A DNA stretch of 7,686 nt from Nitrosomonadaceae bacterium (GTDB taxonomy: Bacteria > Pseudomonadota > Gammaproteobacteria > Burkholderiales > Usitatibacteraceae), in the NCBI GenBank assembly GCA_021300055.1, contig JAJTHU010000234.1:1-7686 (forward strand). Direction: 5' to 3'. Within the stretch, counting starts at the first letter, position 1; each line of letters begins with the position of its first letter. The notes beneath the pieces were generated by a model. That model had not been told where the DNA came from. It worked only from the letters and a program-made list of their open reading frames with translations, and searched no databases. Positions 1 through 5,714 of this stretch are shown piece after piece. Position numbers and translations under genes: made by a program.

Positions 1-373
1 GGCCAGTCAATCCCCGCGTTTGCTCTCTGGACCGCATGGTCAGACAACCACCACGCATCTAGGGGTGGTGACAGACATGGGAACGTGGTAAGCCCGAACA
101 GCCGCCTCCGTGACCGCACCGATGTGTTGGTTGTGTGGGTAGGGGAGTCGCAAGGCGACCTGATGGCTGCGCGGGTATGGGAATGCGGAAAAAGCGAATG
201 GCCGTTTGTAATGAATGGCATAGGGGTTCAAGATTTGCCCCAGCGTGAAAGCGCGCAGACTTCCGCTCGGTACAACTGTCGCGAGACGACTGTCTGAGTT
301 CAAAACATCCACAAGGGATGCAACCGTCCCTTGGGACAAGTTGCGTCCTCTATGGGTATCAATAGAGGAAAGC
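1..373 (+). ncRNA. Probable group II ribozyme domains I-III (partial); no gene seen
   Basis: No credible protein gene is seen here. The stretch can form several local hairpins: CACCAC (49-54) with GTGGTG (65-70); GTCGC (147-151) with GCGAC (155-159) around an AAG loop; GGGG..CAA (223-231) with TTG..CCCC (235-241); GTC-GCGA-GAC with a GNRA tetraloop (278-287); and CAAGGGA (312-318) with TCCCTTG (327-333). Such density of short stems directly before an intron ORF fits the 5' ribozyme half (domains I-III). The motif around 78-95 (CATGGGAACGTGGTAAGCCC) looks like domain I sequence of this intron type from memory. Individual domains and EBS elements were not assigned. Confidence 0.5.
346..369 (+). 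promoter_or_regulatory. Hairpin enclosing the Shine-Dalgarno of the intron ORF
   Basis: TCCTCTA (346-352) and TAGAGGA (363-369) form a perfect 7-bp stem with a 10-nt loop. The 3' arm contains the ribosome-binding sequence AGAGGA, which ends 4 nt before the ATG at 374. This both supports that start and suggests that translation is held back when the stem forms. In the Lactococcus Ll.LtrB intron the maturase gene's ribosome site lies in domain IVa and the maturase binds there to repress its own synthesis. A similar role here is inference. Confidence 0.4.
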
Positions 374-976
374 ATGAGAAACATCATCAACGATGATTCT
401 GCATCCTCGCGCGAACCGCAAAACTGGCACGCCATTGACTGGCGGCAAGTTCAGCGGAACGTTCGAACGATGCAGATCAGGATCGCGAAGGCGACACAGG
501 AAAAGGATTGGCGCAGGGTGAAAGCCTTGCAACGCTCCTTAACCCACTCGTTCTTAGCCAGAGCACTGGCAGTGCGACGAGTGACGGAAAACCAAGGTAA
601 GCGAACGGCAGGCGTCGATCGTGAGCTCTGGGAATCGGCGGACCAAAAGCGGTTCGCAGTTGAACGACTAAAGCAACTTCGGGGATATCGACCGCTGCCT
701 CTGCGCCGCGTGTTTATCCCAAAAGCCAACGGCAAGGAACGCCCGCTGGGTATTCCCACCATGTTCGATCGAGCCATGCAGGCGTTACACCTGCTGGGTC
801 TCGAGCCGGTAACCGAATCGACGAGCGATCCGAATTCCTATGGGTTTCGGAGTCATCGCTCGACGGCGGACGCCATGGGCCAACTGTTCGTTACTACGTC
901 CCGAGGTAATTCAGCTCAATGGGTACTGGAAGTGGACATCGAAGGCTGCTTTGACCACATTAATCATGGGTGGTGA
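374..976 (+). pseudogene. Group II intron reverse transcriptase/maturase, N-terminal fragment (truncated)
   Basis: A 200-residue remnant of the intron-encoded protein, which normally copies intron RNA into DNA and helps it splice. The ATG at 374 has AGAGGA upstream. Residues about 16-75 match the N-terminal domain of these proteins (HAIDWRQVQRNV, then LAVRRVTENQGKRTAGVD). Then come the early polymerase blocks: RRVFIPKANGKERPLGIPT, RAMQALHLLGLEPV, SYGFRSHRSTADAM and WVLEVDIEGCFDHINHGW. The last is RT block 3 with the first catalytic aspartate, Asp188. The frame stops four codons after this block, so the YADD active-site loop, thumb and maturase domain X are absent. The remaining piece cannot polymerise DNA. 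The C-terminal HNH domain follows in another frame (966-1247). Compared with full-length relatives of roughly 550-600 residues (from memory), some 250-300 codons appear deleted. The deletion is not a multiple of three. Confidence 0.9.
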
Positions 977-1247
977 ATACGGTGAGGAGCTCCGGACGAA
1001 GCGATTGCTTTCCCAAATCGCGTATCGAACGGAGCTGACTTCGCTGTTCAAATCTCAGTCAGGTAACTGCGCGTTGTGCGGAACGGCCATCACCCGGGAA
1101 ACAGGGTGGCATGACCATCACATCGTTTGGAAAACAAATGGTGGTTCTGACCTCCTCACGAATAGGGTGCTATTGCACCCCACCTGCCACACCAAGGTAC
1201 ATGCCTTAGGTGCTTCTGTGGTGAAACCGGCCCTCTCTAGGGCTTAA
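966..1247 (+). pseudogene. HNH endonuclease domain remnant of the group II intron protein
   Basis: This is the C-terminus of the same intron protein, shifted in frame relative to the reverse transcriptase fragment. It shows a CALC knuckle, then TGWHDHHIVW, GGSDLLTNRVLLHPTCH and KVHALG. These are the Cys pair, the His-His, Asn and Cys-x3-His elements of the HNH fold that cuts the second DNA strand during retrohoming. The sequence before the CALC knuckle (RTELTSLFKSQSGN) also matches the linker seen before HNH in full-length proteins, so the deletion junction lies near 966-980. An in-frame ATG at 966 would give a 93-residue protein with a complete HNH core. This ATG overlaps the TGA (974-976) that ends the upstream fragment, and no good Shine-Dalgarno is seen before it. 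Translation by coupling is possible but unproven, so it is treated here as a pseudogene piece. The frame is open back to 840, but 840-965 overlaps real RT coding sequence and is not HNH protein. Confidence 0.85.
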
Positions 1248-1312
1248 AATGGTCTTGGGACAGCCTAAATTAGTGTAAAATTTTCAGGCTTTGCTTAAGA
1301 TTTGTTGTGCTT
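1248..1312 (+). other. Distal side of intron domain IV, AT-rich
   Basis: A short non-coding stretch between the HNH stop codon and domain V. It is more AT-rich than its surroundings and can form a stem of AGCCTAAA (1262-1269) with TTTcAGGCT (1282-1290, one bulged C). The position matches the 3' side of domain IV, the loop that carries the ORF. It lacks a clean run of T after the stem, so it does not look like an intrinsic terminator. Confidence 0.4.
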
Positions 1313-1346
1313 GAGCCGGATGCGGTGAAAATCGCACGTCCGGTTC
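1313..1346 (+). ncRNA. Group II intron domain V (catalytic hairpin)
   Basis: A canonical 34-nt domain V. The lower stem pairs GAGCCGGA (1313-1320) with TCCGGTTC (1339-1346) and includes the catalytic AGC triad at 1314-1316. The 2-nt bulge is CG at 1337-1338. The upper stem pairs TGCGGT (1321-1326) with ATCGCA (1331-1336) and is capped by a GAAA tetraloop (1327-1330). Domain V binds the catalytic metal ions. All its diagnostic elements are present and none is disrupted, in contrast to the wrecked protein-coding part. Confidence 0.95.
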
Positions 1347-1349
1347 TTA

Positions 1350-1385
1350 GGGGGATGGTCCAGTAATGAACTGTCCCTACCCGAC
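1350..1385 (+). ncRNA. Group II intron domain VI with branch-point A and 3' splice site
   Basis: A hairpin 3 nt after domain V. GGG (1350-1352) pairs with CCC (1380-1382), GG (1353-1354) with TC..(1377-1378), GG (1357-1358) with CC (1375-1376), and CAGT (1361-1364) with ACTG (1370-1373) around loop AATGA. A1379 is left bulged between two helical segments, as the lariat branch-point adenosine should be. It is the seventh base from the inferred intron end at C1385 (CCGAC), the usual distance. Exact end confidence is moderate because the 5' exon is not available for comparison. Confidence 0.87.
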
Positions 1386-1463
1386 TGCACTTGAATTTGC
1401 CTTTACTTGGCGCCGTTGCGGTTTGCGGCGACTGCCGACCCAGCTAATCGAGCCCTGATCAGC
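1386..1463 (+). other. 3' exon / leader of the atp operon; no clear promoter
   Basis: Seventy-eight bases between the inferred intron 3' end and the ATG of atpI. No convincing -35/-10 pair is visible: TTGAAT at 1391-1396 has no -10-like hexamer at proper distance. No strong Shine-Dalgarno precedes atpI, only a GAG at 1450-1452. The frame starting at 1387 is open up to a TGA at 1456-1458 and could be the tail of a gene interrupted by the intron, but the about 23 residues are not recognisable. Confidence 0.4.
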
Positions 1464-1835
1464 ATGCAGAAAAGCACGATTTGGTATGTGTACGGGAAGG
1501 TGCTGGCGGTTCAAGTTTTTCTGATTTTGGGCGTCGCACTCGGAGTCTATCTGTTGGTGGGTAAGGCAGAGAGCGCTTCGACGCTGCTAGGCGGTGCGTC
1601 GATCTTGGTGGGAAACCTTGGCTACGCGTTTGTTGCGCGGCCATCGAGACTCACGTCGAAGTCAGGTAGCGGGGTGTTGTTCACCCATGTGTTGGCGCAG
1701 GCCACCAAGCTTTTCCTGGTGCTCGCGTTGATGTTGTTGTTGCTTTCGTCGAACCAGCTCGCAGCTGGCTGGTTCATCGCAGGTTTAGCCACAGCCCTAG
1801 CAGGGCATTGGCTGTCGTTAATGCTTGCGCGCTGA
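1464..1835 (+). CDS. atpI: ATP synthase subunit I (assembly protein of Fo)
   Basis: A 123-residue membrane protein that helps assemble the subunit c ring of F1Fo ATP synthase; it is not part of the finished enzyme in the systems studied. Four hydrophobic segments can be seen at about residues 8-32, 40-58, 72-96 and 99-121, with a short basic loop (RPSRLTSK) between the second and third. The GGASILVGNLGYAF stretch in the second segment and the lysine in QATKLFLVL fit the proteobacterial family. The sequence is weakly conserved in general, and position as first gene of the operon is the main support. The ATG at 1464 gives the usual length for the family; a TTG at 1407 in the same frame would add 19 residues that look unrelated. 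Shine-Dalgarno support is weak for both. atpB starts 42 nt downstream. Confidence 0.88.
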   Translation: MQKSTIWYVYGKVLAVQVFLILGVALGVYLLVGKAESASTLLGGASILVGNLGYAFVARPSRLTSKSGSGVLFTHVLAQATKLFLVLALMLLLLSSNQLAAGWFIAGLATALAGHWLSLMLAR

Positions 1836-1877
1836 AGTCCCAAGTGCGTCAGACCCACTAGCTTTCGATCCACCATC

Positions 1878-2666
1878 ATGGCCAGCTACAACTCCCCGAC
1901 CGACTACATCTCGCACCATCTGACCAACCTCAAGGTGACAGTGGCGAGTGGTTGGACCATCAACCTCGATACGGTGGTCAATTCGTTCGTCCTTGGCGCC
2001 GTGACTTTTGGCATTTTGTTTATGGTCGCGCGCAGTATGACCGCCGGAGTCCCAGGACGCTTGCAAGCGGCGATCGAACTGCTCATCGAGTTCGTAAATA
2101 GCCAAGTTAAAGAGGTTTACCACGGCAAGAGCACCCTAGTGACCCCGATCGCGATCACCGTGTTTCTCTGGGTTTTGGTGATGAACTCCGTGAAGCTAAT
2201 CCCGATCGACTGGCTCGCGTGGGTGACGCACTTGTTCGCCCCGTATTGGCGTCCTGTTCCAACCACGGACTTGAACACCACGCTCGCGCTTTCGCTCTCG
2301 GTCATCTTGCTGGTTATCGTGTTTAGCGTTCGCGCCAAAGGCGTGGGCGGCTACATTCACGAGCTGTTTTGCACGCCGTTTGGCTCAAATCCTCTGCTTT
2401 GGCCGTTCAATTTCGCCTTCCAGCTGATCGAGCTGGTATCCAAGCCGCTCTCTTTGGCGCTACGTCTTTACGGCAACATGTTTGCCGGTGAAGTGATCTT
2501 CCTCCTCATTGGTCTGCTCGGTGCGGTCGGTGTCGGAGGTGTCATCGTTGGCGGCTTCTTGCAAGCGGGTTGGGCAATCTTCCATATCTTGGTCGTGGCT
2601 CTACAAGCGTTCATTTTCATGATGCTCACAGTCGTCTACTTGTCGATGGCTGAAGAGCATCATTAA
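1878..2666 (+). CDS. atpB: F1Fo ATP synthase subunit a
   Basis: A 262-residue Fo stator subunit in the inner membrane that provides the two half-channels for protons next to the c ring. The N-terminal SPTDYISHHLTNL and INLDT motifs are typical of beta/gammaproteobacteria. The essential arginine is Arg196 in LALRLYGNMFAGE (equivalent to E. coli Arg210). Glu205, His236 (WAIFHIL) and Gln243 (LQAFIF) correspond to the E. coli channel residues Glu219, His245 and Gln252. The C-terminus, VYLSMAEEHH, closely matches the E. coli ending. Hydrophobic helices lie at about 37-52, 88-110, 135-152, 178-215 (containing the Arg helix) and 222-257. The start fits the family, but no purine-rich ribosome site precedes it, so initiation may depend on coupling to atpI. 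atpE follows after 62 nt. Confidence 0.98.
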   Translation: MASYNSPTDYISHHLTNLKVTVASGWTINLDTVVNSFVLGAVTFGILFMVARSMTAGVPGRLQAAIELLIEFVNSQVKEVYHGKSTLVTPIAITVFLWVLVMNSVKLIPIDWLAWVTHLFAPYWRPVPTTDLNTTLALSLSVILLVIVFSVRAKGVGGYIHELFCTPFGSNPLLWPFNFAFQLIELVSKPLSLALRLYGNMFAGEVIFLLIGLLGAVGVGGVIVGGFLQAGWAIFHILVVALQAFIFMMLTVVYLSMAEEHH

Positions 2667-2728
2667 TGCAGTTTTGGTTTGTTCTTTGATTAGTTAACTT
2701 CTGTCGTACGTACTCGAAAGGAAACAAA
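2667..2728 (+). promoter_or_regulatory. U-rich leader and strong ribosome site of atpE
   Basis: The atpB-atpE gap is U-rich on its left side (about half T in 2667-2704) and ends with AAAGGA (2717-2722), 6 nt before the ATG, in an A-rich context. Little structure is expected except a GTACGTAC palindrome at 2706-2713. In E. coli a U-rich leader raises translation of atpE, which must give about ten copies of subunit c per enzyme. The same role here is inferred from composition and position. Confidence 0.4.
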
Positions 2729-3001
2729 ATGGAAAAGTTGGCAATGATCGCAATGGTTCAGGGTTACACCGCGATTGCAATCGGCATCATCATCGGCCTC
2801 GGCGCTATCGGCGCATGTATCGGCGTGGGTATCATGTGCTCGAAGTTCCTCGAGTCCGCTGCGCGCCAGCCTGAGCTCATCCCAACCCTGCAAGGCAAAG
2901 TGTTCCTGTTGCTGGGCCTGATCGACGCAGCGTTCATTATCGGCGTCGGTCTCGCAATGTTCTTTGCAACCGCTAACCCGCTGCTTGCTCCGCTGCGCTA
3001 A
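2729..3001 (+). CDS. atpE: F1Fo ATP synthase subunit c (proteolipid)
   Basis: A 90-residue hairpin protein; many copies form the rotating c ring in the membrane. Helix 1 (about 12-39) carries the glycine repeat motif GLGAIGACIGVGI that packs helices in the ring. The polar loop is ARQPE (residues 45-49), which contacts gamma/epsilon. Helix 2 (about 55-82) contains the ion-binding carboxylate Asp66 in GLIDAAFIIG (E. coli Asp61). The Gln, Glu and Ser ligands that mark Na+ rings are not evident, so protons are the likely coupling ion. The length is ten or so residues above the E. coli protein (79), with the extra residues at both ends. The ATG at 2729 follows a strong AAAGGA site. atpF starts 64 nt later. 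Confidence 0.98.
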   Translation: MEKLAMIAMVQGYTAIAIGIIIGLGAIGACIGVGIMCSKFLESAARQPELIPTLQGKVFLLLGLIDAAFIIGVGLAMFFATANPLLAPLR

Positions 3002-3065
3002 GCATCGGACGCCAATCTAAAGCGATCGTTACTGAGCATTCAGGGCATACAGGAAAGGTCCCGTC

Positions 3066-3536
3066 ATGGATATCGGCGGAACATTAGTCGTGCAAGCCAT
3101 CGGCTTCGCGATCTTCATCTGGTTTACGTGGAAATTTGTATGGCCTCCGATCAACGAGGCCATCGAAACGCGTCGCACGAAGATCGCTGAGGGTCTTGCC
3201 GAGGCTGAAAAAGGTAAGGCAGCGCTAGCCGAAGGCGAAAAGCAAAAAGCAGTCATGCTTAAAGAGGCGCGCGATCAAGCGGGCGAATTCAAGACATTGA
3301 ATGAAAAGCAAGCTTTGGCGCTGATTGAAGAGGCAAAAGCGCAGGCAAAAGCCGAAGCAGACCGCATCATTGCTGCAGCGTACGCGCAGATTGAGCAAGA
3401 AAAGCAGAAGGCCAAGGACCAATTGCGCGAGCAAGTTGCTTCGCTGGCGGTCGTCGGCGCTGAAAAAATCTTGCAGCGTGAAGTCAATGCGCAAGCACAC
3501 GCCGAGATGCTCAGCCAGTTGAAAGGTCAGCTCTAA
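3066..3536 (+). CDS. atpF: F1Fo ATP synthase subunit b (peripheral stalk)
   Basis: A 156-residue subunit (same length as E. coli b) that, as a dimer, links subunit a to the F1 head and stops it from rotating. One N-terminal membrane helix lies at about residues 6-26, followed by the conserved KFVWPPINEAI junction. The rest is a long charged, Ala/Lys/Glu-rich helix (about 30-140) forming the right-handed coiled coil, and the tail AVVGAEKILQREV binds delta. The start is supported by AGGAAAGG (3051-3058) 7 nt before the ATG. The TAA stop shares its last A with the ATG of atpH, a 1-nt overlap that implies coupled translation. Confidence 0.97.
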   Translation: MDIGGTLVVQAIGFAIFIWFTWKFVWPPINEAIETRRTKIAEGLAEAEKGKAALAEGEKQKAVMLKEARDQAGEFKTLNEKQALALIEEAKAQAKAEADRIIAAAYAQIEQEKQKAKDQLREQVASLAVVGAEKILQREVNAQAHAEMLSQLKGQL

Positions 3537-4069
3537 TGGCAGAGCTCACAACAGTCGCGCGCCCTTACGCCGAAGCGGCGTTTCGTGCGGCAGTCGAGGC
3601 CAACGCAGTAGCGGCATTTGCCGCAGCTCTCGGAGCGATGGGCGCGGCGGCAGCGAGCCGCGAAGTGGTGGCGCTTTTGGGCAATCCGAGGCTCACGGTG
3701 CAGGAAAAAGTTGGTGTGCTCACGGCCGCCGGCGGCAATGCAACCCCTGTGCTGGTGAATCTTGCAACGACCTTGGTTGAAAACGGCAAAGCGAGCCTAC
3801 TGCCGTCCATCAGCGAGCATTTTTCTCGTCTTCAGCGTGAACACGATGGCGTGGTTAAAGCGGTGATCACTTCGGCGTTTGCGCTTTCCGATTCGGATAA
3901 GGCCGGTTTGGTGGATGCGCTTTCAAAGAAGTACGGCAAGAAAGTTGAGGCCGATGTGCGCGTTGATGCGTCGCTGATCGGTGGTGCGCGTGTGCAAGTT
4001 GGCGACGACGTGGTACACGCCTCTGTAAGAGACATGCTGGACAAGATGAAGCAATCGCTGGCGGCGTAA
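3536..4069 (+). CDS. atpH: F1Fo ATP synthase subunit delta
   Basis: A 177-residue subunit (the E. coli length) sitting on top of F1 and joining it to the b dimer; the OSCP homologue. The N-terminal domain starts with ARPYAEAAF (residues 8-16), the family signature, and forms a helical bundle up to about residue 105. The C-terminal part carries VDASLIGGARVQVGDDVVHASVRDML, the conserved b-binding end. The start overlaps the stop of atpF by one base; AAAGG at 3522-3526 inside atpF serves as ribosome site. The N-terminal half is unusually alanine-rich, which may only reflect local composition. atpA begins 51 nt after the stop. Confidence 0.96.
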   Translation: MAELTTVARPYAEAAFRAAVEANAVAAFAAALGAMGAAAASREVVALLGNPRLTVQEKVGVLTAAGGNATPVLVNLATTLVENGKASLLPSISEHFSRLQREHDGVVKAVITSAFALSDSDKAGLVDALSKKYGKKVEADVRVDASLIGGARVQVGDDVVHASVRDMLDKMKQSLAA

Positions 4070-4111
4070 TTGCACGTTCGGCGATTTTGACAAAGAGATC
4101 TTTTGAGTATT

Positions 4112-4115
4112 GGAG
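4112..4115 (+). promoter_or_regulatory. Ribosome-binding site deciding the atpA start
   Basis: GGAG lies 5 nt before the ATG at 4121. It selects this codon over an in-frame TTG at 4103, which would overlap the site and add six residues not seen in relatives. Confidence 0.7.
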
Positions 4116-4120
4116 TGGGT

Positions 4121-5668
4121 ATGCAGATCAACCCGGCAGAAATCAGTGAACTGATCAAGACGAAAATCCAAGCGCTTCCAGCGGCAGCTGAAAAGCGTTC
4201 GGAAGGCACCGTCATTTCCGTAACGGACGGTATTTGCCGCGTACACGGCTTGGCAGACGTCATGCAAGGCGAGATGTTGGAGTTTCCGAACAACACCGTT
4301 GGCTTGGCGCTCAATTTGGAACGCGACTCGGTTGGTGCGGTTGTGCTGGGTAGCTACGACCATATCTCCGAGGGCGACACCGTCAAATGCACGGGACGCA
4401 TTTTGGAAGTTCCCGTCGGTCCTGAGTTGATCGGTCGTGTCGTCAATGCGCTCGGCGCGCCTATTGATGGCAAAGGCCCCATCAACGCCAAGATGACCGA
4501 CGTTATCGAGAAGGTTGCGCCAGGCGTTATCGCACGTAAATCGGTTTCGCAGCCCGTGCAGACGGGCTTGAAGTCGATCGACGCCATGGTGCCGGTTGGT
4601 CGCGGTCAGCGCGAACTGATCATTGGTGACCGCCAAACCGGCAAGACCGCAGTTGCGATCGACACCATCATCAACCAAAAAGGCAAAGACCTCACTTGCG
4701 TATACGTAGCAATCGGCCAAAAAGCCTCGACCATCGCCAACGTGGTGCGCAAGCTCGAAGAGCATGGCGCGATGGCTTACACCATCGTCGTCGCATCGTC
4801 GGCGTCTGAGTCGGCTGCCATGCAGTACCTTTCGGCCTACTCCGGCTGCACCATGGGCGAGTACTTCCGTGATCGCGGTCAGGACGCCCTGATCATTTAT
4901 GACGACTTGTCGAAGCAGGCGGTTGCCTATCGCCAGATTTCGCTGTTGCTGCGCCGTCCGCCGGGTCGCGAAGCGTATCCGGGCGACGTGTTCTATCTGC
5001 ATTCGCGTTTGCTTGAGCGTGCTGCTCGCGTTAACGAAGACTACGTTGAGAAGTTCACCAACGGCGCGGTCAAGGGAAAGACAGGTTCGCTGACGGCATT
5101 GCCCGTGATCGAGACTCAGGCGGGTGACGTTTCTGCATTCGTGCCAACGAATGTGATCTCGATTACCGATGGCCAGATCTTTTTGGAAACGGACTTGTTC
5201 AACGCAGGTATCCGCCCCGCGATCAACGCCGGTATTTCGGTGTCCCGCGTCGGTGGTGCTGCTCAGACCAAGATCATGAAGCGTAAGGACACTGGCGCTG
5301 GCGTGCGCTTGGCGCTCGCGCAGTACCGCGAGCTGGCGGCTTTTGCTCAGTTTGCGTCTGACCTCGACGACGCAACCCGCAAGCAGCTTGAGCGCGGCAA
5401 GATGGTGACCGAGCTGATGAAGCAGCCACAGTACCAACCCATGCAGGTTTGGGAAATGGCGCTCATCCTGTTCGCCGTGAACAACAACTACATGGATGAC
5501 GTTGACGTGAAGAAAGCGGCTGCGTTTGAGAAGTCGCTGCGCGAATTCATGAAGTCAAAGTACGCAGCACTCGTTGACTCGATGGACAAGAACGCCAATT
5601 TGTCCGGCGATGACGAGAAGGCGCTTCATGCTGCAGTAGCCGATTTCAAGAAAACCGGTGCGTACTAA
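4121..5668 (+). CDS. atpA: F1Fo ATP synthase subunit alpha
   Basis: A 515-residue subunit (E. coli: 513). Three copies alternate with beta in the F1 head; alpha binds nucleotide without turning it over. It begins MQINPAEISELIK, the usual proteobacterial start, chosen over TTG 4103 because of GGAG at 4112-4115. The beta-barrel domain covers about residues 25-95. The P-loop is GDRQTGKT at 169-176, followed by the Walker B region LIIYDDLSKQAVAYRQ with Asp261. The PPGREAYPGDVFYLHSRLLERAA block follows, and the ISVSRVGGAAQ motif places the arginine finger at Arg376, which reaches into the neighbouring beta site. The helical C-terminal domain runs from about 385 to the end. Positions of key residues coincide with E. 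coli, so there is no insertion upstream of residue 376. atpG follows after 46 nt. Confidence 0.99.
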   Translation: MQINPAEISELIKTKIQALPAAAEKRSEGTVISVTDGICRVHGLADVMQGEMLEFPNNTVGLALNLERDSVGAVVLGSYDHISEGDTVKCTGRILEVPVGPELIGRVVNALGAPIDGKGPINAKMTDVIEKVAPGVIARKSVSQPVQTGLKSIDAMVPVGRGQRELIIGDRQTGKTAVAIDTIINQKGKDLTCVYVAIGQKASTIANVVRKLEEHGAMAYTIVVASSASESAAMQYLSAYSGCTMGEYFRDRGQDALIIYDDLSKQAVAYRQISLLLRRPPGREAYPGDVFYLHSRLLERAARVNEDYVEKFTNGAVKGKTGSLTALPVIETQAGDVSAFVPTNVISITDGQIFLETDLFNAGIRPAINAGISVSRVGGAAQTKIMKRKDTGAGVRLALAQYRELAAFAQFASDLDDATRKQLERGKMVTELMKQPQYQPMQVWEMALILFAVNNNYMDDVDVKKAAAFEKSLREFMKSKYAALVDSMDKNANLSGDDEKALHAAVADFKKTGAY

Positions 5669-5714
5669 TCCTTAGTTGCCGCACTTCGTTGACTCACCGA
5701 GCAAGAGTTAGGTA

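Larger units (their letters stand above)
1..1385 (+). mobile_element. Group II intron, 3' portion, with internally deleted ORF; 5' end outside the window
   Basis: A retroelement that, when intact, self-splices from RNA and re-inserts into DNA with its encoded reverse transcriptase/maturase. The identification rests on three signals in the expected order: a reverse transcriptase N-terminus (374-976), an HNH endonuclease C-terminus (966-1247), and canonical ribozyme domains V and VI (1313-1385). The 3' boundary is placed after C1385, because domain VI ends in CCGAC and the bulged branch-point A1379 lies seven positions from that end. No GUGYG-type 5' splice site followed by a domain I fold could be placed, and folded-looking RNA runs to the left edge, so the 5' end is probably upstream of base 1. 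The ORF with N-terminal maturase-type sequence and C-terminal HNH resembles the chloroplast-like bacterial lineage; that class call is tentative. The intron lies in the same orientation as the atp operon, 78 nt before atpI. Confidence 0.87.

Noticed and set aside
85..297. A 70-codon open frame on the + strand before the RT fragment
   Set aside because: It lies in a region full of RNA stems and shows no domain or ribosome site; probably the ribozyme sequence read by chance.
40..435. A 131-codon open frame on the - strand over the intron's 5' part
   Set aside because: It overlaps probable ribozyme RNA and the RT start and resembles no known protein; taken as chance.
1262..1290. Stem AGCCTAAA/TTTcAGGCT as an intrinsic terminator
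   Set aside because: The loop is long, the stem is weak, and no T-run follows; it fits intron domain IV better.
1407..1463. Upstream TTG start for atpI, adding 19 residues
   Set aside because: The extra residues (MAPLRFAATADP...) resemble nothing in subunit I proteins, and the ATG at 1464 gives the normal length.
2706..2713. GTACGTAC palindrome before atpE as an operator
   Set aside because: An 8-bp palindrome is expected by chance in this length, and nothing else suggests a regulator site.
4103..4120. Upstream TTG start for atpA
   Set aside because: GGAG at 4112-4115 lies inside this extension and points to the ATG at 4121, which gives the standard MQINPAEISELIK start.
3923..5437. A 504-codon open frame on the - strand opposite atpA and the end of atpH
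   Set aside because: It mirrors a highly conserved gene with strong codon bias, where antisense stop codons are rare. Its translation shows no recognisable family and is rich in His, Arg and Leu as antisense frames are.
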